Source: Collybiopsis luxurians FD-317 M1
Lineage: Eukaryota > Basidiomycota > Agaricomycetes > Agaricales > Omphalotaceae
Assembly: GCA_000827265.1 (NCBI GenBank)
Contig: KN834791.1
Location: 159,445-223,444 of the forward strand
Length of the DNA stretch: 64,000 nucleotides
Reading direction: 5' to 3'
The notes under the pieces were generated by a model. That model saw only the letters and a list, made by a program, of their open reading frames with translations. It made no database searches and was not told the origin of the DNA. The translations under genes were made by a program, and so were the position numbers. Below are positions 12,540 through 23,952 of this stretch, one piece after another (the first letter of the stretch is position 1; each line of letters opens with the position of its first letter).

Positions 12540-15239
12540 ATGTCGAGAGAGTTGATGACGAGCAGCCTGGAAGGTATTGCGACGCGAACCAGTGACCAAT
12601 GTCGCAAGTCACGCAAAGTGCACGTGATTCTGCAAACTCTCAAAAGGCCCCAAATAATCGGATATGCCTTCGTAAGCTCATCTTATTCTGGGCCAACTGC
12701 TTCGGCCTTCGGCCTCTGCTTCTCCTCAAAGGGAACCGAGTACTTCCTCAGGCTCAGATCCGATCCCAATATTTCTAAGTCTGATTCGAATGGCTCAGGC
12801 TTGGTTCAGGCTGTGGTTCATCTGCCGCTTCCATACTACTTGCTCTACAGCTTCCACCTGGCACTGATATTACTCCACTCGCCGCTCGGCATACCATCTG
12901 TCTCTGCACGACTACATCAGATACTCTCCAAAAATTCGTTCATTTGCTTGATGCATCGGAAGATGTGTGTTAGACTGCTCGTGCACAGCATTGACAGAAG
13001 CCAGCAACTGGAAGAAGAGGTTGACGCACATTAATGCGGTGTATGTGAAATTTGAATGTAAATGTCACCTGGTTCAATGGATTGACAGTATATATTCACA
13101 ATCGCATGCAGACGGTCTTGATACTCTTCCTCCATTTGAGTCCGCCGCAATGGAGCCGAGGCTTTTTATGCTTTCCGACCTCTCGAGCAATTTCAGCCTA
13201 TCGTTTCGTGGCACTTCGCGCTCGAGCTCAGTATATGGTCAGGGATCGCTTTCGGCTAAATTCATCAAAGCCCTGGGTAGTCTTGTTCTGCGACGATCAG
13301 TTCAGCTTATCATTCACAGGCGATTATCCAGTATCAGTACGCAGGTTTCTGGCCAGACCAGTGGACAAGAGAGTGTATGGATCTATGGTAGATACTCGTT
13401 ATCCCCGTATCCAATCACCCTTGCGTCAATTTCAGGCCCTTCTGCCTCAGAATGGGGCGATATCCTGGAACTCTCTAGGTGTGCTTTGATGGCATTTCTT
13501 TATAGAGTCCAAGCTGAATTGCATTAACGCCAGACGGGATTTGTACGCAGACCATATTCGACGACAAGCCTTGAATAGTATTCTGGTGCAGTTAGAGACT
13601 GGCGATTTTCGCCCAATAATTGAGGTTCTCTCCAAGTGGCAGGCGACTGAAATGCGGATATTTTTGTTCGAGTTGATAGCGTGCCTGCCAGATGAAAGGT
13701 TGGCTGGATCACTCATGGCTCTGCCGCTAGAATTGATGCTTATGCAACCTGTCAGATTGAACGCCTTCACATTCGAACGGTCATCTCTTCACGAATCAAT
13801 TCGGGCCGAGTACGAAGCGTCCTCTACCGTACGAAAAGAACAGATCAGTCGTGCTTTTGTTCGAGCCATAAAACTTCTTATTCTCGCTGGCAAACAAGCG
13901 GCAGAAGCAGTGATCGAAGCGGGGTTCTTGATTGTCATCCTCCTTATTGTCGCAGCGGAAGGATTTCACATCCCATTACACACTCGAAATGACTCTACCC
14001 CTTCCCTAACGCTGTTGGAATGTAAAGAAGCTTTGACAATTATGGCTTTACATGCAGATGATACGGCAATTAAGTCGCAGTTGGCATCGTGGCCGTTTAT
14101 GCTATTCTGGCCACAGGCCCAAGATTTTGATCTTCCAGAATGCTTTTTGCTGGAACTGGATTCATTGAAGGCCTTTCCCAAAAATTCACTGATTCTTTCT
14201 GAAGCCTGGCGACTCAGGTTGAGTAGCATCAACACGTTATTTGCAACTTGTCAACTTTCCGGGTACAAATTGGGATCTTATATATGGAATGCACTCACAG
14301 AGCTTGCGTGGCTTTTATGGTATGTTTTATGATCCAGATGCATCTCTTGCTGATCTTCTCCATCCAGCTACTCAGAATCAGATCCTTTGCAAATGGTCGC
14401 CGGCACCTCGCTGCTCAAGTTTATTGTACTTGGACCAAAACGATGGAAGATTTTAGGATATTTTTTGGCGGGCTGCTCATTTGAGGTGGTGACTATAGTC
14501 TTTCGCAACCTTATTTCTGTCCTACGGAGTCCATCCAAGTATGCAGTTGCCCCACCAACGATCCGTGTTTTACCTGCTGATCTCCAATTTCTGATCTAGT
14601 GCGGACTTACCCGCTCCGAACCATAGAAGTCTTGATGACTATTTCCTTGAGTTTTGCACTTCAATAACAAGGGAGTTTCCAACTCTTATTGAACCCTTGA
14701 GCGATAGCGGAATCGCGTCGTTGCTCTTGTCCATTTTCTGTAATATAGATCCAACGCACATTTACGCCGAATCTACAAGCTTGAATGGGGACTGGGCTGT
14801 TTCGCGAAGAGAACTGCTTCGGCAGGCCACGTCCAGGTTATCTTACACTCCCAATCCTGCTGCTGCAGACCGAGGACATTACGAGTGTGACAAAACCACG
14901 CGCATCCTCGATACAGGTGTCGTTGTTTCAGTGTCTCTGTCAATGATGGAGAGCTTAAGTGAAGGAGAGGACTCAAATGACGTCCAAATTGACGGTCTAT
15001 GGAAGCAAGCTACAAGGGCTCGTTTACGACCTGTACTATCTTCTGCGCTGCGGGAGATCTGGATGTTATTAGCCTGCGCAGGAGAAGGTGCAAGAACGGG
15101 GCGGCGCTCAAGTGGAGATCAAAACGGGGAGAAGATAGATGTCAGACGTCTGCTTATCTGTTTTCAGATCCTGGCGGCAATCTTCGATATTAATGTCTAC
15201 GCGATGACGACTAACTCTACCAAGAGAGGAAGAATATGA
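12540..15239 (+). CDS. Large hypothetical protein, unrecognised
   Basis: No family is recognised. From about 12970 the reading is well supported: TALTEASNWKKRLTHINAV, a canonical GTATGT donor at 13042, then a long exon, DILELS joined to RRDLYADHIRRQALNSIL across an intron near 13476-13530, and a predicted all-helical region (LVQLETGDFRPIIEVLSKW, FVRAIKLLILAGKQAAEAVI). Later joins give MVAGTSLLKFIVLGPKRWK, RNLISVLRSPS and FCTSITREFPTLIEPLSDSG. The last exon ends TNSTKRGRI with the stop at 15239. The protein is at least 600 residues, mostly helical, with one strongly hydrophobic patch (AGFLIVILLIVAAEG). The 5' end between 12540 and 12970 could not be resolved; several frames compete. It lies between the RS-rich gene and that gene's partial copy. 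Confidence 0.55.
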
Positions 15240-15444
15240 ACTCGTGCCTCATTTTGTCTCTTTTGCTCTCTGCAGTTCGAAGATTAAACACCCCCGTAAT
15301 GCTAATATTGCAGTTAGAGGACGAAAACTTAGTTGAACAAACAATTTTAATATACCAGCTGCTATAAACCGCAACTGTTGGTAGAGGAACATTCTCCTCT
15401 TCTCCGTCACCGCCACTAGCTGAGACAGTGAGCGCTGAAAATGA

Positions 15445-16200
15445 ACAGGACCTGGGCCTCCTTCCCGCTCATCCCAGACTCCTTAGTATTCCGGAAACCT
15501 TTCGTTCCCCTGCTGTTTCCCCTTTTGCACCGCCTCCTCTTTATTCTGCCCCTCCATTGCCAAGCGAAGGTGGTCCCAAGATGGTAAGATAAGATACGCA
15601 CCTTTTGATTATTGCTCTCGTTACTCACATTTTCACAGGAAGTTATCAGCACCCCCGCTTTCCTTCCGGCTCCCGACTCTCAGTACTTGCCCGCGGAACC
15701 ATCAGATCCTGAAGATGTCTCGATGAATTTTGAGAAAAGTTCTCTTCCTATTAGAGATTATAGAAGCAAAACTATACGCATCTCCGAGCTGACACGCGAA
15801 TTCTGGGATACCAGACGAAATATATCTGCCATCTCGCAGAGATGTCTGAGCATCGAAAAGCTGATTAGAGCGGAATTAGATAAAGCCAATCGAAGGAAGA
15901 TTGGTGAGCCTTTTTCTTCGCCTTTCAGTGGCTCGTTGACTGATAAGTACTCGGCTCAGCTTGAATAAAAAAGATATACTCGCTGAAGCAGAGAAGACCT
16001 TGCAGTATGAACAGAAGAGACGTGAGGACGCGGAGGTAATATTAGGGGATGTCACGGTGTTGAGGGAGTGTAAGAACCCGACGATCATTCCTACGCTGCT
16101 TAACACTCTTGTATGCTCTGAGCTCAACTCGGCTGAGCATGTGCGCGTGGGTTATGTATCCGCTGATCAGAGTGCTATTCAGGAGGTGATTGGACAGTAG
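15445..16200 (+). pseudogene. 5'-truncated duplicate of the RS-rich protein gene
   Basis: This stretch repeats about 11495-12231 of the RS-rich gene. It has the proline-rich exon end (LPAHPRLLSIPE against LPPPHPSLPSIPN), the donor GTAAGATA, the central exon (SELTREFWDTRRNISAISQR, identical in both copies) and the last exon (LAEAEKTLQYEQKRREDAEV), then a stop at 16200. Both intron positions are kept and no frameshift or internal stop was found. The N-terminal half, including the RS block and start codon, is missing: the frame opens after a TAA near 15369, with no in-frame Met before the one at the end of the proline-rich exon. It may still make a short coiled-coil protein from that Met; truncated pseudogene is the safer reading. 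Confidence 0.7.
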
Positions 16201-17321
16201 AGGTCCTAGCTCGGTATTGCACCCTTGTTTGCTTCGCATTCTTGCATAGCTTGAGACCTTCCTAGGTCTATGTCACGAGTATTTACAGTACTTATTATCT
16301 CCCTGTTGATGTGGACCGTGACATGTATATTTAGTTTTAACATTGTTTGATTGATTAACTCGACCCGAGGAACATAAAGACAATCCTCGTTAAGCAGAAA
16401 ACCTGGGTGACAATTCTGTTCAAAACACATAATTACCACCAATGAAAACCAATAGCCTGCCTGATAACTGACATAGCGCTGGCGAACAACAAGACTGATA
16501 TCTGATGCTTCCTTCCAACAAATGAACCGGAAATAGTCAGTTGACAGGTAGGGGGTAAGGAGAGTACTACCTTGACAGTGGCAGAGGCGAAAGGCAGCGA
16601 TTGATGATATGTCTCTCGTGTCATATCTTGTCCATTTCAGTTTTCACTTTGCCGGTATTCACTTAGTCGATTACCACCCCTGGGCTCTCCCCAGCGGTTC
16701 CACCTCCTTGACAATGTTTCATTCAAGCTCAGTTCCTTTACAGGTTCATAATCAATGATGCTATCAATATCATATGACATGCTTGCCACTTATTTCAAGG
16801 ACGACAAATGTGCTACAGGTTATTCGCAATCAGTGTCTCAGTAACACTTGTGCTGGCTAACTCTGCTGAATGTTAAAGGCTGAGGGATGAGCTTAAATGT
16901 TACTTGGGTACGGCTTCTCAAAATTAGTAATTCCTTGGTAATTCCATGTCAGCCAGGAGCCTTCAGATATTTGTTTAATTAAAATCAACAGAGCAGTCTT
17001 AAAGCACTGGATTTCCCTGTCTCCTTTGACAATTGTGGGCTCCCTAGGGCTGCATTTGTGCGACTAGATCCCTATGAACTTGAGTGATTTTACACTTCAG
17101 CGGTATACTTATCTGTATATCTGTACGTAATCACAAAGTATAACGGTGACACATGCTCAGCCTGAGAAGGCAGGACAGATAGATGTGAGCGCCCGTAGTA
17201 GGAAAGTGGGACTGGTATTGATATCACGACGAGGTTGTTGGAACTATGAATTAAATACTACACCGCTACAATGGAAAACCAATAAAAGCCGAGTGAGGCA
17301 TCTTTCAATATTGATTTCCTC
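16201..17321. other. Intergenic, no gene seen
   Basis: About 1.1 kb between the truncated duplicate and the first of the paired membrane-protein genes. Only short frames without motifs. The AT-rich character that continues to about 27 kb begins here. Confidence 0.4.
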
Positions 17322-18579
17322 ATGACTCCAGAAGACCACCAGACCATTGCTTCCTATGGCACCGTCGGCTACATCAACACAATACCTACAATAGTGATGG
17401 TAACTGGCTTTGGTATGTATGTCAAAATGCATATTGTTCACACCCTACTATTCACATGAAAATAGTTGATAATAGATTATTTCTTCCAGGTGTCTCTGTT
17501 TTAGGAATACTTATTGCTACTCGCATTCTGTTGTATGGAATCCTGAATATTGCCTGCAAATTTTAACTAACAGTCCCGTTGGATTGTGGTTCATTGATAG
17601 AAACAAATCTCAGGCCCGTTTGAAGATTGCACTTCTTATCTCTCTATTCATAACACTTATTGCCCTGGCTTGGAGCACCATTAGCAATGGGGCATACCCA
17701 CTCATACAAGACCGGGTTAATTTTCTTGGACTAAAACCAGGGGTACCGGGGGAACTTGAAGCCGAAGCTCAAATATCAAACAGAAGAACATTACCAATAG
17801 ATTATACAGTAAATTGGGCTCTGACAGTTTCTGTGAGCTTGCTGTGCTTATCTATCACTCAGTGACTTGATTCTTTTTTAGGGGCTCTTGAGTGATTTAT
17901 TTGTAGTTTGGAGAGCCTGGGATTTATTTCAGACAGAGAAGTTTTGGAAGGTTGCACTTATGCTTCTGATGATTGCAAATATAGGTACAGGATTAGCACA
18001 GTTAAAGAGAAAATGCTTGCTGAGCCCTTGTTATGATGCTATATAGGAATTCAAATTGCAGATTGCATCTTAGATGATATTGACTTCAAAGGGCTTCAAT
18101 CCGACTCTACCACAATTTTGGATTGGGTATCAGTTATAGTTTCCCTCGCAGTCAACATGTTTGCAACAGGTCTAATTGCATGGAAGGCATGGCAAGTGTC
18201 TCAAAGCTCTTGTCTCAATCACCCAACTCTCACCATTCATCATGTAGGGATTACTATCATACTATGAGGAAAGCTGCAATCTACAGAAAAACAAGAATCC
18301 ATAGGATCCTACTTTTGCTGATTGAATCTGGTGCTATATATTGCACAATACAAGTCCTCTATGCTGTTTTTGCTCTGCTGAATATATACGGACCTGCCAA
18401 TGATTCTACTCTTCTGCTAGCTCTGAGCATTATCAGTGACATATTTAATCTTGCTTCTGTAAGTCTTAGTCCTATATGTGGAACTGATTTTTGACAATGA
18501 ATTTTGCTAGGCATGGTATCCTGCTGCAGTAGTCATTTTGGTCAACATGGATGGCTCTTCAGTCATTGAGAACTTCTAG
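17322..18579 (+). CDS. Agaricomycete multi-pass membrane protein (copy A)
   Basis: An integral membrane protein of a type common in mushroom genomes, with no known function and no name I can give with certainty. Exon 1 reads MTPEDHQTIASYG and VMVTGF. After an intron comes GVSVLGILIATRIL, then KIALLISLFITLIALAWSTI (a membrane helix), LFVVWRAWDLFQTEKFWKVA and WVSVIVSLAVNMFATGLIAW. RIHRILLLLIESGAIYC and AWYPAAVVILVNMDGSS follow before the stop at 18579. About six or seven helices are evident. Copy B at 23953-25272 has the same exon order and conserved motifs in the opposite orientation, which supports the model. All joins keep frame. Confidence 0.75.
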
Positions 18580-18636
18580 ATCAACCAGACCAGGGGGAGC
18601 TAGGGACAATGATATTGTAAACTACTCCATCTTTTT

Positions 18637-18680
18637 GACCATAAATTCATGGAGTGCCATGTGTTACACTCTGAATTTGT
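18637..18680 (+). repeat. Direct repeat, left copy
   Basis: The segment beginning GACCATAAATTCATGGAG matches the one at 19552 at most positions over about 44 bp, with weaker similarity extending on both sides. The copies are 915 bp apart in the same orientation. Confidence 0.6.
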
Positions 18681-19551
18681 CTGAACACTAATTCATTTTC
18701 CTTTCATTGTATGGTCGGCAAAGCCGGCTGTCAAAAAACTATAATATAAGGCAGGAGCTGCCAAAAAATTTGCCCAGTTTTGCATTACAATTTCCAAAAT
18801 GATCACATTCATGGGGTTGCAATATGTATTATGTGAAATTGTGGTCAAAAAGATACAGTATAATCAGTATTTTTATGACAAGTCTGAGATTACTTACAAA
18901 TTACTCACTGGCACAGGCATTGCCAGTGCTCTTGCAAGCTGCATTGTGCTCACAAGTTGGTCGCTATCACCTGTCGGTCCATTTTGGTTCCAATCTGAGG
19001 CTCATAGCTTCTAATAAAAGAAGCAAAAGATAAATCAGTCCTGCTCAAGGATTAAACCCTGTCACCTGAAGCTTACTTAAAGCTGTTACTGCAGTGGACC
19101 AAGAATTTTGCAGCAGAAATTTAAAAAAAAAAAAAAAGTATTCAAAACAAATCTCATAGGAAAGAGATTACAAATATTGTCAGGAAAAGAATCTTAAATT
19201 ATATTTGGCAATGAAAGTTGGCATACTATCCTATTTTGACCAGTTCAATGTATTGTATGACCTGTGTGTCAATAAAATTTTCATTGTCATAAATTACCTT
19301 CAAAGACAATACTGTCATCATTTCCAGTATTTCTGGCCCAAGCTGTAATTTAAGTATTTTCCCTTATGACAGGTCAAAGACTTTTTGACATTTTTGAGCC
19401 CTGTTAAATTGAAACAGGACAGTATGCCTGAAATCTTGCAAGGAATATTTTATCTTTTTTATTGGTAAACTACCATAATCATTAATGATATTAGTGCTTT
19501 TTTCATATTATACTTTTCTTTTACAGTGTGTGAAACCTACTGTATGATTAT

Positions 19552-19595
19552 GACCATAGGTTCATGGGGTGTTATGCGTTACACACTGAACTTTT
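19552..19595 (+). repeat. Direct repeat, right copy
   Basis: The segment beginning GACCATAGGTTCATGGGG pairs with the left copy at 18637. Shared blocks include TTCATGG, GTTACAC and CTGAA. The copies may mark the ends of a decayed element or two insertions of a short repeat family. Confidence 0.6.
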
Positions 19596-19848
19596 TCTAT
19601 GTACAAATTTTCATTGGTTTTTGTAGTTATAGGTGATTTACAAAGGTTCAGGCTTCAATAGCAGCTAGTAATACAGTATGTATATTTCAGCAAACATGAA
19701 TTTTTTGGGTACTTATGGTTTCAGACTGGGAATGAAGAGCTTGTAGTACAGTTTCAAGAATCAAGATTGTAATAAGTAGCATTTTGTTTTCTTGGTTCAG
19801 GGATCTCTGCCACTCTGGGTGGTCATTGACAATGTCTTTGAAACTGTT

Positions 19849-21198
19849 TCACTGTTCCATGTAGTTGGCATGATTGCAGCAGCGGTGTGCAATCTGGATG
19901 TGCTTGGCAGGGTTCCATGTCATTCCACTACATTGCATTGGTGTCTTCCAAATTCCAGATTTTAGCTTCACCCCTTTCTCTCTTTTCCTCCAATTCTTGT
20001 CATCATAAAAGTCATTGCAGTTGGCACAGTTTAAGGAGGGTGGAAACATTTGAGTTATAGCTGGAGTGGTAGTTGGTAGAAAGCATAGAGCAGGTGATGG
20101 TTTTGCAGGTAAGGGAATAGATATTGGTCTTCAGGGTTGAGTGATAGACAGGAGAGTAGAAGTAGTGTGTAATTGAATAGGGGAATTGTTGATTTTTCAA
20201 TTGTAGTAGCAGGCTACAAGGTTGGTTCTGTCAGTAACTTTGCGCTATGCTGATAGTAAGTGCAGGAAACAATATTAGAAGAATATTACTCACTGTTTCT
20301 GCATCCTTAGGCTCCTTTTCTCTCTCCTTCTCTTTGACTAGCATTGAAAGCTTCTTAGAGACTTTGACTGCTATGAAAATTTTTATTAGAAGACTTTTGC
20401 AACCAGTGAAGAGAGAGCTTACCAGGAATAGGTGGAACATCAACAGCATCTTGGCATTGGGAAGAGGCACAAGTAGTGGGGGGTGGAAATGGCACAGGAG
20501 GACAAATTTGTGGGGGTGAAGTACTTGTTGGATATCAAAGGCCTAGAGGGTTAAGCCAGTTGCAAAAAGAATCTATAGTGTAAGTGCCAATTACTGGCTC
20601 CTTCTCTTCAGATGTCAAATATTGATCAAAGTCATAGTTGTACATCTTGCAGTAATGCCTAACTAGTGCCATAATGTCAACTCCATCCCCAGCTGGCAAG
20701 GATCCAAGGGAGCAGTAGTTGAAGTTTTTGTATGTCATTCAGTGAGTTCCATTAGGTTCAATAAGGAGACTATGCCCTTGATTCACAGAGAGGCAGGTGA
20801 TGGTCTAGTGTGGAAATGGAACATCCCATTTTTGCAATATAATGTTGCCAATAAAAAGGCTTGGTACATGGAAGAGGAGGAAGTAAATTTACAAGGAAAC
20901 TGTTATTGACTAGATAGTGAAGTCCATCTGGATCCAGAAGTTGGCAGTGAAGAACAGCATGGTAGACATTACAAAAGGTGAGATTGTTGTGACAACAGGC
21001 AACAGTAATCATAGCAATGAGAAGTTGCACTTCCAACTGTGTGAGCATAGGATTAACATCTTTTTGAGGAGGAAGGTGGTGATCTGCATAGGAGAATTTG
21101 GCAGGGATTTCATAAAAGTAGTTGCAATGGACAATGAACTTGCACCCATCTCTGATGGCTGCTGTTATGCCCCACACTATTTTCTTCACTCTTTCCAA
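19849..21198 (-). pseudogene. Degraded transposon-like or domesticated coding relic
   Basis: Three pieces in order on the minus strand look like fragments of one former gene. 21198-20770 encodes a coding-like segment (IRDGCKFIVHCNYFYEIPAK, LPPLPCTKPFYWQHYIAKMG). 20738-20535 continues in another frame (GDGVDIMALVRHYCKMYNYD, DSFCNWLNPLGL). After an in-frame TGA and a Pro/Thr-rich tract, 20049-19849 gives a Cys/His-containing end (LNCANCNDFYDD, NPAKHIQIAHRCCNHANYME). The frame changes and stops mean it is not a simple intact gene, unless undetected introns join the parts. I do not recognise the family; the repeat-rich surroundings favour a transposon relic. Confidence 0.35.
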
Positions 21199-23952
21199 CC
21201 CATCTGCTCACCATATGTCTTGATGTATTATTCAGTCCAGGCTGTTGACTTTTGATACATGTACCTTAAGGTGAACTAATCAATTACCTTTTCCTTTTCA
21301 TATTCACAAGGCCTCATGTCTTTCTGCAGAAGTATAAAAGCCTTGTACTTACAGTTCTCACAATAGTGCTGTTATTACCTGAACTATCTTGATCTGTGTT
21401 GTTTTTGTCTTCTTGTTCACTAGATTCTAATACTATTCTGCTTAACACTGAGTTGAGCAAACCCCATTGACACCAAGTCACTGGCCCATCTCCCTCTCAC
21501 TTGTTGAATTGATCAACAAGACTGTTTGACTGCTGTAGTCTTTTGAACACTCTGTCTCATAAGGTAAATGGACACTGAGTCACAAATCATTCAAGTTAAC
21601 CCTTGTTAATACTGCCTTAATGAGTTCTTTTGACTCTCATTCTCTAGTCGCACTGAGCTACTAGACTTGTCAGCTGACACCTGAGGAACATTCCTCATGA
21701 AGTATTACTCAAACTGTACAGGACTCATTCACCTGTCGTACGTAGTGACTCCCCATTGCATATTCTGTCTCGGCCACAGAATAATAAAATACTTTCCTAT
21801 TCACTGAACCTACTACAAGCTTCTAACAACTAAAGGTAGCAAAGGTCCTAACAGCTGCCTTTAGTTCAGTCTTGAGGGTCTGGGCATGCATGCATTGGGT
21901 GTACCATCATCCTACTTTTTCAGGGTTGGCTCCCAAGAAACAAGCAAAATTCTGGTAATAATGAAATTGTTGAGCTAACAGATTCTCAATTTCAGCAAGG
22001 GAAACATGACATACCAAGTCTAATTGAGCTTCAGGTTGAATCTGGTGCTCTGATGGTGCCACCATATATGTTATTTTGCATGAATCAGTAAAGTTATGTA
22101 CAAAGTGTTTGACAGTGCAAGCAAGTGGTGAAATCTGTTCAGAAAAGATTAGAATGGATTCATAAGGCTGAATGTATTCAGGAGAGAAAGCAGGATCAAT
22201 GGTCAGTGTAGCAAGATATTGATAAGCATGTTTTATAGCTGAAAGCAGATGGAAGTTATAGTGGAATTGAGAGATTTGGTTGGTGGTCCAAGGCCAGTAG
22301 TTGTATTGATTTGACAGAAGACTGGATGAACTCTGGTGGCAAGAGAAGCAGGATGACTACCTATATAACAGACATTCAGAATTGAAATGAAAGATATACA
22401 AAAAGAAACTCATCTGGAATGCAAACACTACTAAGCTGTCCCCAATCAGATGTTGAGCAAAATGAAACTGTTTGAAAAAAACCCAGGTTTCCTGTATCAA
22501 ACAACTTTGAAGGTCCACCATCCACAATCTGAAATTTGAATGCATCCTGAGATCATTCTGGTATTGACCCATACTTCATCATAATTGTCTTTGGTACTGT
22601 TGCCAAAGGAGGAGACAAGCATGCCTCTGACAAACAGCATTGCTGATGTAGATCTCCCTGCTCTGACACCAGCTAGATGGAATACTTCAATACACAGATA
22701 TGTCTCAAAACAATTGTATGTAATGTGTCAGCAATGCTATCAACAATGGCGAGCACGGATGGAGTCGATAGACATGAGAAATGCCGCAATAATTTTGAGT
22801 GTCATAGACCTATGGCTCTACCACTGCTGACAGTGGCGGACTTCTGGTGAGACTATCAGTGGTAAGTGAAAGTTGTGCAGGTGTCACTGTACAGTAGAAG
22901 GAAATGATTCTGGCATCCATGTGGCCAACCAGGTAGTTAATTAGTATACCTACTTAAATGAGTAGAAAGGTATGCACATCTATGGTGTAATAGGGGGGGT
23001 CAGTGGGGGCAATCCAGAGGTGGATTCAGGTGGTGATTCGAAGGCGATTTAGAAAGTCAGAAATGACACTGAATTGCATTCCTGGACTGACCGTACACTT
23101 TGAAAATGCAATTCAGTGGCGATTCATCTGTGAATTCTCACCTTGAGATAATGTAATCGAGCACAGCATGTTAGCCTGATTTGGTATTTTTCAGCAAGTT
23201 CCTGTGAAAGCACTGACAAATACAATGCAGCTGAACTTAAGTTTCTCATGTACAGCAATTGGACAACATTATTGTTGTATATGTGACCAAGATTTGTAAG
23301 CCCAGATCCAGCCCAAAAACTGGGCAATACTGTAGATTTCATGCACTTCAAAAGAAAAAAATTTACAGGCAAAAAAATTCACAGAATGCTGCTTTCATTA
23401 TCTATTACAAATGATAAAGACAAGATATGCCTTCCAAAATTTGAGACATATGCCAATATTACACCATTTCAATTGCCAGTTTGGCAGATTCCCATGATGT
23501 GAATGAAAACGTCATGATCGATGGCCCTTTGGGAAGTTACAGTATCATAGTTGTTATTGAGTCACAGCAATTGCATTCATAACATAGCTCATCAGGATGT
23601 GTACATGCTTGAATGAAAGCGACGGATGGGCCCTGGACATAAATAGAAGAGACAGTATCATTCAGTAGATATATGTAAGCTGAAATAACATGGCAATGTA
23701 TCCGAAAAGGCAGCATATCCTAGGGTCGGCCATTTCAATGCCGAATACCCCTTGAAAAAAAGTCCAAAAAATTGAAAGAAAATCATTGGCGGGGTCTCTG
23801 AAAGTTGGCTGTGACCTGTACTGCCAAATCAATTGGAATGGTACTGTATGGGAAGTGTATACTAGTAGAGGACAATGTTATATAAGTATATAAGGCAGAG
23901 GTTTCCAGTTTGTTCTCAAAAGTATTCATTCCAAATGGGCCCTTTTGGATAA
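21199..23952. other. Gene-poor AT-rich gap between the paired membrane-protein genes
   Basis: About 2.75 kb with no supportable gene. Frames at 22357-22572 (minus) and 22585-22830 (plus) are short and motif-free. Scattered minus-strand segments around 21860-22080 read like decayed coding DNA interrupted by several stops. Probably old mobile-element debris. Confidence 0.35.

Larger units (their letters stand above)
18580..19848. other. AT-rich non-coding stretch with a direct repeat pair
   Basis: No gene is supported. Two related segments of about 44-75 bp in the same orientation lie at 18637 and 19552 (listed separately). A run of 15 or more A lies near 19123-19137. Short open frames (for example 18799-19014) lack family motifs. 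Confidence 0.4.
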
